DNA of 64,000 nt from Margaritifera margaritifera (Eukaryota; Mollusca; Bivalvia; Unionida; Margaritiferidae): the NCBI GenBank assembly GCA_029931535.1, contig JAQPZY010001675.1, forward strand, positions 8,615,001 through 8,679,000, read 5' to 3'. Below, piece after piece: positions 10,906 through 23,349 of this stretch; the stretch's first letter is position 1; each line of letters starts with the position of its first letter. The translations under genes and the position numbers were made by a program. Under the pieces are notes generated by a model. It saw nothing but the letters and a program-made list of their open reading frames with translations, was not told where the DNA came from and ran no database searches.

Positions 10906-13118
10906 AATAAAAAGAATGGGGATTTGCCATGGCAAGCCACGAAAAAACTCTAGATTTGTGTTGTGGTATGATGCAAATATATAAATCTTATGTAATAAAA
11001 AGAATGGGGATTTGCCATGGCAAGCCACGAAATAAACTCTAGATTTGTCTTGTGGTATGATGCAAATATATAAATCTTATGTAATAAAAAGAATGGGGAT
11101 TTGCCATGGCAAGCCACGAAATAAACTCTAGATTTGTCTTGTGGTATGATGCAAATATATAAATCTTATGTAATAAAAAGAATGGGGATTTGCCATGGCA
11201 AGCCACGAAATGAACTCTAGATTTGTCTTGTGGTATGATGCAAATATATAAATCTTATGTAATAAAAAGAATGGGGATTTGCCATGGCAAGCCACAAAAT
11301 AAACTCTAGATTTGTCATGTGGTATGATGCAAATATATAAATCTTATGTAATAAAAAGAATGGGGATTTGCCATGGCAAGCCACAAAATAAACTCTAGAT
11401 TTGTCTTGTGGTATGATGCAAATATATAAATCTTATGTAATAAAAAGAATGGAGATTTGCCATGGCAAGCCACAAAATAAACTCTAGATTTGTCATGTGG
11501 TATGATGCAAATATATAAATCTTATGTAATAAAAAGAATGGGGATTTGCCATGGCAAGCCACAAAATAAACTCTAGATTTGTCTTGTGGTATGATGCAAA
11601 TATATAAATCTTATGTAATAAAAAGAATGGGGATTTGCCATGGCAAGCCACAAAATAAACTCTAGATTTGTCTTGTGGTATGATGCAAATATATAAATCT
11701 TATGTAATAAAAAGAATGGGGATTTGCCATGGCAAGCCACGAAATGAACTCTAGATTTGTCTTGTGGTATGATGCAAATATATAAATCTTATGTAATAAA
11801 AAGAATGGGGATTTGCCATGGCAAGCCACGAAATAAACTCTAGATTTGTCTTGTGGTATGATGCAAATATATAAATCTTATGTAATAAAAAGAATGGGGA
11901 TTTGCCATGGCAAGCCACGAAATGAACTCTAGATTTGTCTTGTGGTATGATGCAAATATATAAATCTTATGTAATAAAAAGAATGGGGATTTGCCATGGC
12001 AAGCCACGAAATAAACTCTAGATTTGTCTTGTGGTATGATGCAAATATATAAATCTTATGTAATAAAAAGAATGGGGATTTGCCATGGCAAGCCACGAAA
12101 TGAACTCTAGATTTGTCTTGTGGTATGATGCAAATATATAAATCTTATGTAATAAAAAGAATGGGGATTTGCCATGGCAAGCCACGAAATGAACTCTAGA
12201 TTTGTCTTGTGGTATGATGCAAATATATAAATCTTATGTAATAAAAAGAATGGGGATTTGCCATGGCAAGCCACGAAATAAACTCTAGATTTGTCTTGTG
12301 GTATGATGCAAATATATAAATCTTATGTAATAAAAAGAATGGGGATTTGCCATGGCAAGCCACGAAATAAACTCTAGATTTGTCTTGTGGTATGATGCAA
12401 ATATATAAATCTTATGTAATAAAAAGAATGGGGATTTGCCATGGCAAGCCACGAAATGAACTCTAGATTTGTCTTGTGGTATGATGCAAATATATAAATC
12501 TTATGTAATAAAAAGAATGGGGATTTGCCATGGCAAGCCACGAAATGAACTCTAGATTTGTCTTGTGGTATGATGCAAATATATAAATCTTATGTAATAA
12601 AAAGAATGGGGATTTGCCATGGCAAGCCACGAAATAAACTCTAGATTTGTCTTGTGGTATGATGCAAATATATAAATCTTATGTAATAAAAAGAATGGGG
12701 ATTTGCCATGGCAAGCCACGAAATAAACTCTAGATTTGTCTTGTGGTATGATGCAAATATATAAATCTTATGTAATAAAAAGAATGGGGATTTGCCATGG
12801 CAAGCCACGAAATGAACTCTAGATTTGTCTTGTGGTACGATACAGATATATAAATCTTATGTAATAAAAAGAATGGGGATTTGCCATGGCAAGCCACGAA
12901 ATGAACTCTAGATTTGTCTTGTGGTACGATACAGATATATAAATCTTATGTAACAATAATGGAGATTCCCCATGGCAAGCAACGGAATTAATTCTAGATT
13001 TGTCCTGTGGTACAATTGCAAATATATAAATCTTATATAACAAAAATAATGGGGATTTGCCATAACGAGCCATGGAATTAACTCGAGGTTAGTCTTGTGG
13101 TACGATGCAAATATCTAA
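10903..13118. repeat. 89-bp satellite, about 25 copies
   Basis: Period is exactly 89 bp, measured from successive GGGGATTTGCCATGG positions (10921, 11009, 11098, 11187 and so on to 12878). About 23 copies are nearly identical and two at the right end (from about 12950) are diverged. Each unit has the 12-bp palindrome TTGCCATGGCAA and an AATATATAAATCTTATG segment. Copies alternate between ...CGAAATAAACTC, ...CGAAATGAACTC and ...CAAAATAAACTC variants in blocks. Short minus-strand open frames across it are by-products. Confidence 0.97.
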
Positions 13119-13740
13119 CTCACATTTTTCTAAAAGATTTGTTCTTAACAGTTTCGCGATCATGTATTTACACGAAAGCAACTTCAAAAGGAAATGTTAA
13201 TTGCATATTGTTTGAAAAATTAAAACCCCATAAAACCTCGTCCTATTGGGAGCAAGTAGTGTCTATGTTAGACTGATTTTTAGTAATATAATTATATATT
13301 TCGCAGACAATTATCAGAACGAGGTTCATCTATTATAAACTCGCTAAAATTCACTTCAATTGCAAAATACGTTTTTAGATAAATAACTTACACTAAACAT
13401 CCGTTCAACATCCTCAGAAATATACATATCAAATAACTTCGGTCTCAGATAGAAGAATTATTGAAGGAAAACCATCTATCCTAGATTTATCTTTAGTAAA
13501 ACGACCACAAACCTCTGCACAAATGGGTAAACTATTAATTATTCAAGATTTGCAAAACTTTGCAAGACGCATATAGTACATTATTTGCACAATTGATGAT
13601 TTCGTTTCGAAAATATTTCTCTACCAATGCCAGTATTATATGACATGATACATGTTTCAAGGTAATGACAATATCATAATATCGAAAGAAACAGACTCGT
13701 GTCTATCTAATTACATCATTTTATCCTTAAGTAACTGTAG
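13119..13740. other. No gene recognised
   Basis: Unique-looking AT-rich sequence between the satellite and duplicated segment A. No motif or repeat seen. Confidence 0.5.
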
Positions 13741-14370
13741 TTAATGTATAGGTTTTAATGGCTTTTAAGGGATTTATGATGATATGCCATGTTAAATAAT
13801 TAGCCAAGTGATTTCTGCATTAATTAGGGCGATTTGTGTATGCCATAACAGTCTAGAAATTTCATGGCGTAGATAAGTTCATGTTTTTGAAAGCAGATGT
13901 CAGTCCATGAAAATCACGCGGAACGACAAAGTACGGAAACTGGGATTGACAGGACTGTACGGGCACGTAGAATACAAGATTTTATTTTACTTAAGTCGCA
14001 TAGTACAGAAAGAGAGGGTGACATTTCATGTAAGAAACAAAGATTTTTGCTGCCTTCTTTTGCACAGTATGTTATTTTCGATTTCGAAATTTTGCTCCGA
14101 CATTCGCCTTTTTCATTAATACTAAAATTATATCTACTACATATTTATTTAAAAAACATGTACATGCTCGTATAGAGACATTGACACTTTGTGCCTGACT
14201 CGGAAAAAAAATGTTCCTTAGTATCTATTCCTCCAAAGTTACTATATTCAACAGCAAACTCTCTTCTTTAATGTGACGATCACAGCTATTTTTCCGTATT
14301 AACTTTCATCGTGTTGTTAATGTTATGTTCAGTTACAGATATTACTATTGATCCCTTTCTGTTTTTAACA

Positions 14371-14409
<39 letters not shown>

Positions 14410-15000
14410 AACTCTTTCGAGCAAAATGTATTAATATGAAATAGTTATTGTTCCAAATCCAAGCACTACACATTAACAGGAGTCTAAGTTAATGAGGCAA
14501 TTGTTTCCAAGTGATTGCCTTCAAGGCGCATGTCTAATAGAATCGCTTCATCAAGGAGTGTCGTACTTCCTTTTAAGTCTGCATTCACTAGCAATTAGAG
14601 TTCCATCAACTGGATGAGCGCTGTAAATGTTTCAACACATGCTCTAACACATCCATCGCCACGGTAAGTATGTTTTGAATGTTCATATCTGACAGCACAT
14701 GTACAATAGATTTTTTCGTTTATGACAAAATTACCATAAGTCATCGATGATTTATTTGCTGAAATACCTACCATGAACACGTGTCCAAAACCAGTCGAAA
14801 ACAACAGTCAAACCTAATTGTCTATCACCTGTGAAACCATTTCAATAGTTTCCGAAAGACACATTTTGATTTTCTGAAACAGGAAAGCCACTAGAAAGGA
14901 AATCTTCATCCCCCGAGAATTCTAGCTACCTAATAATTCCAGTTGTTATTAATTGACAGCGTTTTCTGTCAGATTGGCTTTACGAGCAACTGTACCTTCA
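13740..15000. repeat. Duplicated segment, copy A (compact)
   Basis: Three blocks align by eye, in the same order and orientation, with blocks at 22.69-27.99 kb. Example: AGCAGATGTCAGTC followed by GACGACAAAG-like and TGGGATTGACAGGAC-like sequence at about 13892-13960 matches 22849-22915. Other blocks: 14200-14320 with 24730-24840, and 14430-14900 with 27500-27980 (both have AGCAATTAGAGTTCC and ACAGGAAAGCCA). Open frames at 13897-14175 fall in the first block but are not shared intact. This is either an old segmental duplication or two copies of a dispersed repeat. Confidence 0.65.
14371..14406. repeat. (TTA)n microsatellite
   Basis: Twelve TTA units within duplicated segment A. Confidence 0.95.
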
Positions 15001-15224
15001 TAAATGACTGTATTTTTTGCTTCGACATTGTGTTTCCATCAGCTGTTATTTAGGGGCATGATCGTGTGACGTAAGAGCAGCAGATCTGACTACAAGTGTA
15101 CACGATTTTTTAAATATTGAAAAGCAGTTGAAAGCAAGAACAATGAATGCTAAACATATAAATTATTTTTGCTCAATAAAACATAAAGGCGACCCTAATC
15201 AACTCTTGTGTTGTGGTTTGTACG

Positions 15225-15478
15225 CAGTGGCGGCGCGAGGGTTTGAGGCGCCCGGGGGCAATGTTCTTTAATGGCGACCCCCCACCCCCACCCCCGACGA
15301 GGCGCCCGGGGCAATGATCTTTAGTGGCGCCCCCTACTGAGAACAGTTTTTATGTCAGTTGACAACCTCCACCCCCACCCCCATCTAAGTCCTGAAACCG
15401 GGGACTTAGACGGCCAACCCCCCTCGCTCGGCACTCGGGGGCAATTGCCCCGACCCACCCACCCTCGCGCCGCCACTG
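15225..15478. mobile_element. Non-autonomous hAT-type element (MITE), family 1
   Basis: Terminal inverted repeats CAGTGGCGGCGCGAGGGT and ACCCTCGCGCCGCCACTG are perfect over at least 18 bp. The element is flanked by a perfect 8-bp target duplication TTTGTACG (15217-15224 and 15479-15486). An 8-bp duplication and a CAGTG start are hAT hallmarks. The 254-bp body is GC-rich against its surroundings, has an internal duplication (GGCGCCCGGGG...CAATG blocks) and encodes nothing. A second copy of the family is at 36323-36564. Confidence 0.92.
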
Positions 15479-15486
15479 TTTGTACG

Positions 15487-15830
15487 GGCTAGGTCATCTT
15501 CGCTAGCCAAGGGTCGTTGAGACACTCAACATCGACGATGAACGAAGTGTTTCGACGACCCTTTGCTGGCCATGACGCAGCTAGATATTCTGACGCCATT
15601 ATACGCTAATGAAAGAAAAAATCGTGCGACCTAAAATAAAAATGTTTTGTTGATGGATTCCGCATTTGACGACAGAAAGTAGACAAGTTGGAAGGAATTG
15701 TGATTAGGTAAAATGTACACTTCGATAAATACCCAACCATGATACCTAGATACCATACTCAATCGTAACCAGGTCATGCTGGGTGGGTATCTTTCCCTCT
15801 TAGGACTGAAACGTATATGCATATGATATG
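15487..15830. other. No gene recognised
   Basis: Unique-looking sequence between two miniature transposons. The minus-strand open frame 15631-16005 runs through the second element and is not a gene. Confidence 0.5.
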
Positions 15831-15962
15831 CAGGGCCGTCGTAAGGGGCGGGCAAAACGGGCATTTCGCGGAGTTTGCGGTATATTTTCCCGAGTTGGGG
15901 ACGCCAAAGGCGATGCTCGCCCGGGGCGCCGTTTCTTCCAGCGCTAATTTGCGACGGCCCTG
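15831..15962. mobile_element. Non-autonomous hAT-type element (MITE), family 2
   Basis: Inverted ends CAGGGCCGTCGTAAGG and, on the right, TTGCGACGGCCCTG; the first ten bases are identical. Body 132 bp, GC-rich. Left flank ATGATATG (15823-15830) and right flank TTGATATG (15965-15972) match at 7 of 8 bases with two extra A bases next to the right end, consistent with a slightly damaged 8-bp target duplication. Confidence 0.8.
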
Positions 15963-15972
15963 AATTGATATG

Positions 15973-17144
15973 GACAATATTCACACAGTGTGTGATGTAA
16001 CTCAAATGTCAATCACAATATATTGATCCAGTCTTGGTGTTCTTGATGTAACCCAACCTCAATTATGAAGGAACTGAGTCAATGAGGAAATAAATAAGTG
16101 TACATGATTGAAGTGTAACTTAAACATGAATTTTGCAATGTCGTGACAAATGAGTGCACATCAGACATTGATAATGTGGTTAAATTGTACAAGACTGACT
16201 GAATTCTAGCACCGAATGTTCAATGAAAAGCTATCCTAGTGCACTGATAGTGCTACTTAGTCCTCCAATTATCTAAAGTAATTAGTGTATGCTTTCTACA
16301 TTACTTTCACACACACACACCCTCAAGAAAAAGGTGCACTCATTTCTTTTATTTGCAGTTTTCACGCAGGTCAAAGTTGTTTTAAACTAAGGAACTCAAA
16401 CGTGCACGTGGCGAACTTAACTTAAAGCTGCTTTTCCTCGCCCATGATCTGGCTTTTAAATAGAAAAAGAGGAAAAGGCATAATACCATTTAATCTTCAT
16501 CCTTATAATTTTTTTAATTTTTTTAGAAATCCACAAATTCTCCATTACAATGATAAACTTTACGAAAAATATTGATCATCCGTCCAAACAGTGAATAATA
16601 TACTGAGATAACTTCATACTGTACTCGGAATATCACGGACAATAAGCACTCTGTGACGTCTTTTTTAAATGTTCAGTATTTGATAACCTTTATTTTTTAA
16701 GTCGAACGTGCAAATATTACCATTTGTTGGCATCTTACTACGCTTGTAAACACAATTATCCAATCTTTTCCTTGCATTAATGGTCTTTGGTGAAACTTTC
16801 AACTATAGTAACTCGTGCTCAGCCACGTTCAGTTAAAAGAATTATGGAAATAATCCAACTTTGATAGAAAACAAAATTTTAAGATGCATATCCGACAAGA
16901 TTTATGGAGAGTTTGAAACTGAGTCTTTACGATCTGGTCAGAATGAAACATTTTGTCTGCAATTCACTTTGACTATCCAGTAGGATTGGTTTCGAACAAA
17001 CGCTGACGATAGCTGCATAGTATATCTTTGAAAATGTCAATTTTGGTCCACTGTGTGGTCATTGCCTCCAATGAATCTGTCGCCGAATGTCAGTTAACGA
17101 ACATATGCTGCTACGCATGCGCCTCTGACATATAATATGACTAG
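15973..17144. other. No gene recognised
   Basis: AT-rich anonymous sequence with a short (CA)n at about 16309-16320 and T-rich runs near 16510. No coding support. Confidence 0.5.
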
Positions 17145-17692
17145 AAAAGCTATTAGGCATTATGTTGTCACAGGCATTATGTTAAGCAAGCTATTAGGCA
17201 TTATGTTATCACAGGCATAATGGTAAGCAAGCTATATTAGGCATTATGTTATCACAGGCATTATGTTAAGCAAGCTATTAGGCATTATGTTATCACAGGC
17301 ATTATGTTAAGCAAGCTATATTAGGCATTATGTTATCACAGGCATTATGTTAAGCAAGCTATTAGGCATTATGTTATCACAGGCATAATGGTAAGCAAGC
17401 TATATTAGGCATTATGTTATCACAGGCATTATGTTAAGCAAGCTATTAGGCATTATGTTATCACAGGCATTATGTTAAGCAAGCTATATTAGGCATTATG
17501 TTATCACAGGCATTATGTTAAGCAAGCTATTAGGCATTATGTTATCACAGGCATAATGGTAAGCAAGCTATATTAGGCATTATGTTATCACAGGCATTAT
17601 GTTAAGCAAGCTATTAGGCATTATGTTATCACAGGCATTATGTTAAGCAAGCTATATTAGGCATGATGTTATAACAGGCATAATGGTAAGCT
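17145..17692. repeat. 41/43-bp minisatellite with 168-bp higher-order period
   Basis: Thirteen monomers built on TTAGGCATTATGTTATCACA. Short monomers (GCTATTAGG) alternate with long ones (GCTATATTAGG), and every fourth carries CATAATGGTAAGC in place of CATTATGTTAAGC. The TGGTAAGC variant recurs at 17221, 17389 and 17557, exactly 168 bp apart, so the array evolved by amplification of a four-monomer block. Confidence 0.95.
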
Positions 17693-18942
17693 TTGGAGGG
17701 CATTCTTGTCTAATGTCCGTCACCTAGCTGACAGGCACTATATAACATAGAAAAATTAAAATGGTATTAACTTTCACCATTTTTAACTAATTTGTATGAC
17801 ATTTTCAATATATACTTAATATTGATACTAGTTCATATAATTGTAAATGTAAAATGAAACAAATTTGATTTTATTTTGACGTGATATGCTAATGAGTTGG
17901 CGTGGTTATCTCTGCTCTGACGATTGATTAATTTCAAGGTAACATACACGTGTTGAAAAGTAACCTACTGTACAGTGAGGCTTTTAATGACATATTCCCA
18001 TTTCTGTCCTGTGTGATACCTGCATCAGAAGCTGATATTTTGTATGTATGCTGTTGTGTTAGAAACGTTGTAGAATGTATTTAAGAAGCGAAACAAAGAT
18101 AAGGAGCGTGACAATTCAGATTTTCAGTATTCTATATAACAGTTTTAGATTGTAGAATATTGATTGTTCCTGCTTCTCTTCGAATTAGTCAATCTGAAAT
18201 CACGATTTCTACAAGAACTTCAAACTTGGAAATAAATAAACACCACATAAGGTCTTTAATCAGGAATTCTTCTAAATAAACTGCAAACATTTCAGCAAAT
18301 ACAATTTCAGTCGTATAATTGGATTTCCAGCATGTGCGATTCAAATCATCAGAATTATGTAAGAGTCGGTAAGTATTCTTCATGCAGACTTTTCATCAAT
18401 CTAAAGATCATCACAATTTTAATTACGCGTTACTCTATGATAGGTTTTCTGGTACAAAATCTTGCGTGCATTTCCCGGTTCAAGCCGATATGCAGTCGTA
18501 GGCCATTTTAAGTATATATGAAAAATTTCAGATATATTTTTGTTTATTTGTCAGGATTAACTGGCAGAGAGTAATATGGCTACCAGCGAGATTTCAGAAT
18601 AAAATAACAATGCTGGCACCTTCATCTGCTAGATATAACTTGGGTCTTTTTAAAATCTACCTTGCAGCGACCAAAAAAAATGCAATCATTCTATATCACT
18701 CATATAACATAGTTGTATTATCCGGAAGAGTCTAGAGTCGTTGTAATATTGTTATTATGTTGGGTTTTGGTTAATTCTATCTTATTCAAACCTGATATAT
18801 CTATTACAAGTGTAATATTGTCGCCCAAAAGAAATCCAATCAATCAAAATTATTAATCAAGACTTTTAAAACATCTTGCACAAGGAATATTAAAAGCCCC
18901 ACTGGACTGAATAAGTAAAGCTCCTAACACTATTTGTTGGGT
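17693..18942. other. No gene recognised
   Basis: Anonymous AT-rich sequence. GGTTCAAGCC at about 18478 resembles a tRNA B box, but no cloverleaf or A box accompanies it. Confidence 0.5.
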
Positions 18943-18944
18943 TG

Positions 18945-19352
18945 GAAAGATACATATTTACTTGTTGACCCTTTGGATGCTTGGAAAAATATATATTTAT
19001 TTGTTGACCCTTTGGATGCTTGGAAAAATATATATTTATTTGTTGACCCTTTGGATGCTTGCAAAAAATAAACGTATTTATTTGTTGACCCTTTGGATGC
19101 CTGGAAAAATACATATTTATTTGCTGACACTTTGGATGGTTGGAAAAATACATATTTTTGTGTTCACCCTTTGGATGGTTGGAAAAATACATATTTATTT
19201 GTTGACCCTTTGGATGCTTGGAGAAATATATATTTATTTGTTGACCTTTGGATGCTTGGATAAATATATATTTGTTTGTTGACCCTTTAGATGGTTGGAA
19301 AAATACATATTTATTTGTTGACGCTTTGGATGTTTGGAAAAAATACATATTT
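18945..19352. repeat. 39-bp minisatellite, about 10 copies
   Basis: Degenerate unit containing TTGTTGACCCTTTGGATGCT followed by TGGAAAAATA and an ATATTTATT stretch. The period of 13 codons keeps repetitive frames open on both strands (18890-19396 minus, 18962-19282 plus), which is arithmetic and not evidence of a gene. Confidence 0.93.
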
Positions 19353-22300
19353 ATATGAACAAACAGATTTTTTTTTTCTTTATTAAAATTAAGCATCGGA
19401 GAAAAACAAAATGTGCCAAAATATCTCCCTCAGTATGATTTTTTAGTGGTGGTATGATACTTTAAAATTTGGTTGGGATATTGGAAAATGCCCAGTAATA
19501 CTAATATAGAATGAGAAACCATTAAAAACTTCACCTAACTAATTGTGGGATAAAAATACAGAAACAGAGTGTTTTCCAGCAATTTAAATTTTGTTTTGCT
19601 TTATCTATCAATTGCATGGTTGCAATCATTTTGATTTAATAATATAAAACAAGAAACATAAAGATGAATCTTCATGAATATGTGCGAGTAGTAATCTATC
19701 ACAAGTACACAACAATGGAGGAATAAATTTGAGTGCAGTATAAACACACGCTACATTACTAATATCGAGGATCATTACTCACGAGAGAAATGTATTGACT
19801 CAGTTAAAAATATATTCAATTCGAGTTGCTTATTTTGCAAGTTTTAAAATTAAGTATAAATTATCAACGGAATATGTTACAATTCTGGCTTAGACTAGAG
19901 TCTATTTCATTTCATCTGGCTTTGTTTACTAACAATTAAGCTTTTCTTTAAAAAAAAAAAAAAAAAAAAAAAGTAATTGACTCGTATGAGTGTTTTAAAC
20001 GTATATATATATATATATACTTAGGATGTTCTGTAGAAATCAGCATTAAACAACCAAATAATTTGTAATAATTGTGGGTTTTTTTGTGTTTTTGTATGCA
20101 AGATCTGTAACCTATCTATACTAACTAACGCTTCTATTTTGACGTCTGTGCTTGATGAAACTTTAGATCAAAATATGACTTTTTGGACATGCCCAAATAA
20201 CTCATTGTCCTAAAAGTCGCCATTGGTTATTACGGACTTTCATAGAAAACAAGGAAAAGATGAAACTATTCAGTTGTGTGAACTCCTGTGAGATATTTTA
20301 GTGATCATCCATAGGAGTCCATACAGAACTTACAAAGGCTCTGGCACCTTGCCTATATGAGACCAACCATTTCATTTTCGGAGGGAGGTGGAGGGAGTAT
20401 AGAAGGCAGGATTTTTTTTCCTTTCCTCAAAATAATTGATTTTATCAACTAATTTAATCGATATTATTAGTTCTTTTGTTCAACCAATCAGAGCAAGAAT
20501 GATTTCTTCAAGGTATTTGGTTGGACTGAAATTTAAATTAAAGAAAAAAAAATAAAAAAAATAAAAAACGCCCCCCACCCACCAGCTTACTCGGTCCCTC
20601 TTTCTCGTCCTAGACAGGATTAACACATATTAGAGTACTCCATAGGAGATTACAATTTTAACAGGGCCTGGAAGTCTACACCAAATTAAGATTAACTACA
20701 CATTAGCTGGTGTGATATGGGCAGGAAGATGAAAAAACTCAGAAGCAATGTACAGCAATATTTTAGTGATTTCGTCTGCTTCAGACAAAAAGATGGAACT
20801 AAAACTAATATATATCTTAATACCTTCACTACCATTAACTCTTTTGGCTGTCTAATCTGTTTCATGCCTATCCAAGAGACGAATGGTTTCTGCAGGACAA
20901 AAATGTTATACTTGATTAGCATGATATGTCGAGGTAATGGAGGGTGAAATATTAATACAAGGCGAGTGATTTGGAATTAAACAAGCACCATCCCTAACTC
21001 TTAACCCACGGTTTTCAGGCACTGCACCGGTATCTGGAATGAATCTTAACTAACCTCGCAGGTTAGTTTGCTCTCAAAATTCAATCTGCCTGTTTATCAA
21101 CGAGTGCGAAAAGTAAGTTTTTAAAAGGAAAGTTCATGTTACATTTTAATTAATAAAATTAGTATGTAGGAGATATGCTTTGTATACTCTGTACACCAGA
21201 ACGGATTTCTTTTGTTCTGTATTTATATCAGTAAATCACTTGAAAGTACTTTATTATCAATGTCACTATCGACCGCCGTTAGAGACTGTCTGTGACATCA
21301 AAAGGTCGGTTTTGTTTTACAATAGCTACGTGTATTGTGCAATTGAAACTCTTTGCAGAAGTACTTGCACGCAGAACATAATGCTGAATACAAAATAGGA
21401 ATCGATTTTCGGACCGTATAAAGCATGATTTATCTGTTTTTATGTGAAAGTTCCAGCGATCACAGCATCGTCTTTTAACTTTTACTCGAGTGAGAAACCG
21501 TCAAAAACTTAAGTCCACGTGCACGTGAGCAAAACAAAGCGCAGTTGAATTAAAACAAATATAACTCAAGGTTTAATATGCTTATATTTTTAATTTCATG
21601 AAAATATTTCTCTCGAAGAACATTGTTCATTGTTCGGTGTAATGTATATAGCATTGAACACAAACCAATTTCGTGACGCATCGAACCATTCGGAGATCCT
21701 CTGATGTTTTCTTTTCATCCATAGATTTACCGCTGCAATATGGCGGTATCAAACACAGGGTAATATACATTTGATTTTCAAAAGTTTGAACAAAACTATT
21801 TCTTAAAAAGATTTTTCCTGCCACTCATGGTGGAATTTACTGTTCATTACGAGGATTGAAAAACAAAATTGATGAGAAAGAGAATCAAAACTGCAAAAGA
21901 AAAAAAATGCACTTTTTATGCACGCATACGAGACAAAAGGGTGACAAAAATTATTTCTTCACACAAAAATATTGATGATATCCAGTTTAATTTTAACGTG
22001 TTCAACTGCTTTCAATTTCGTGGTTTCAACATCCAAAAAGATTTTCTCACTTTTGTATGTACTGCAGACCATTAACTGGACATCACCATGGCACAAAGGC
22101 AGAGAACTCTTCGTTCCTTGCCATGTTTTGAGGAGCTGTATAACAAATAAAATTTGTTCTCACATCTTGTACAAATATTATGAAGTTGTGAAGAAAAGAA
22201 ATAATGGTACTTCCAAAAATTTGTTCGAAGCTTTTATTTAATTATATTGGTCATTTTTCATTTTGCGAGTATGCGGTGCGATGGTTAAATTCTTGTGCTG

Positions 22301-22372
22301 TCTCGTGTATTGTAGCGCTGTCTGCCAGGAGAGTGTGCAAACGTGCATATTGGTATCACGTTCATACACGCC

Positions 22373-22373
<1 letters not shown>
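19353..22373. other. Three kilobases without a recognisable gene
   Basis: AT-rich sequence with an A23 run (19950-19972), a short (TA)n (20002-20020) and a pair of diverged direct repeats about 330 bp apart, each starting CCATAGGAG (about 20310 and 20640) and ending in a GGCTCTGG/GGCCTGG block. Open frames at 20717-20947, 21180-21398 and 21869-22075 have no recognisable motif. Confidence 0.45.
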
Positions 22374-22420
<47 letters not shown>

Positions 22421-22440
22421 CATACAAACACACACACACA
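22374..22440. repeat. (CA)n microsatellite
   Basis: About 22 CA units, a short gap, then six more. Confidence 0.96.
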
Positions 22441-22966
22441 AAAAGAAACACATGGAGTAATAAGGGACCAGTTTTTCGGTACTTTGTAATAATATTAACC
22501 CCAAAACATTTATTAGTAATTATTTACACATAGAAAGCATCGTTCCGACTTTATTAAAATGTGTGAATCTTGGGATGCCATTGTGAACTCTATTTGACAT
22601 GATTAATTTCAAGATAGCTAAGGCATGATAATCTAATAGGAAACTGGCGTATGGTTTTTCTATTTGCACTCTCTTACCGTTACGAAAATGTACTTAACAT
22701 CTAGTATTTATATTCTATGTGGAGATTTTATGATGATTTAAGTGCGTTATGTAACGGTTCAAGTGATTCCTATATTGATTAAGACAATTTATTTACGCTA
22801 TACCCGCACAGAAACATTATTGGAAGCGTATATACTCCTGTTTTAAAGCAGATGTCAGTCTATTAAAAACACATGGGACGACAAAGCAATGAAAATGGGA
22901 TTCACCGGTCCTCAAGGGCATTCATGATTCAAAATTAGATTACACTCAGTAGAGTAGTATAGATGG

Positions 22967-23030
22967 GAGAGAGAGAGAGAGAGAGAAAGAGAAAGAAAGG
23001 GATATGATTGTATTCAGTAGACTGGTATAG

Positions 23031-23081
<51 letters not shown>
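22967..23081. repeat. (GA)n microsatellite, interrupted
   Basis: Two (GA)n runs, 22967-22999 and 23034-23081, separated by 35 bp, followed by a short C-rich stretch. Confidence 0.95.
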
Positions 23082-23082
<1 letters not shown>

Positions 23083-23152
23083 CCCTCCCCCCCATATGAT
23101 TTGGTATTAATTTGGAGTAAGTACTGAACATAATAATTTATTAAAATGGGTG

Positions 23153-23287
<135 letters not shown>

Positions 23288-23349
23288 GAACTGAAGACAG
23301 TAATATTCTACAAGCTTTTAGAGTGTCCGTAATCGCGTGATGTGTCTCA

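Noticed and set aside
10903..13118. CRISPR-like appearance of regular repeats
   Set aside because: Units are head-to-tail with no unique spacers, and the DNA is animal; it is a satellite.
18470..18510. tRNA gene suggested by GGTTCAAGCC
   Set aside because: No A box at the right distance and no cloverleaf pairing; a similar word at 5389 also lacks context.
22238..22533. His-Thr or Cys-Val repeat proteins
   Set aside because: Translation of (CA)n.
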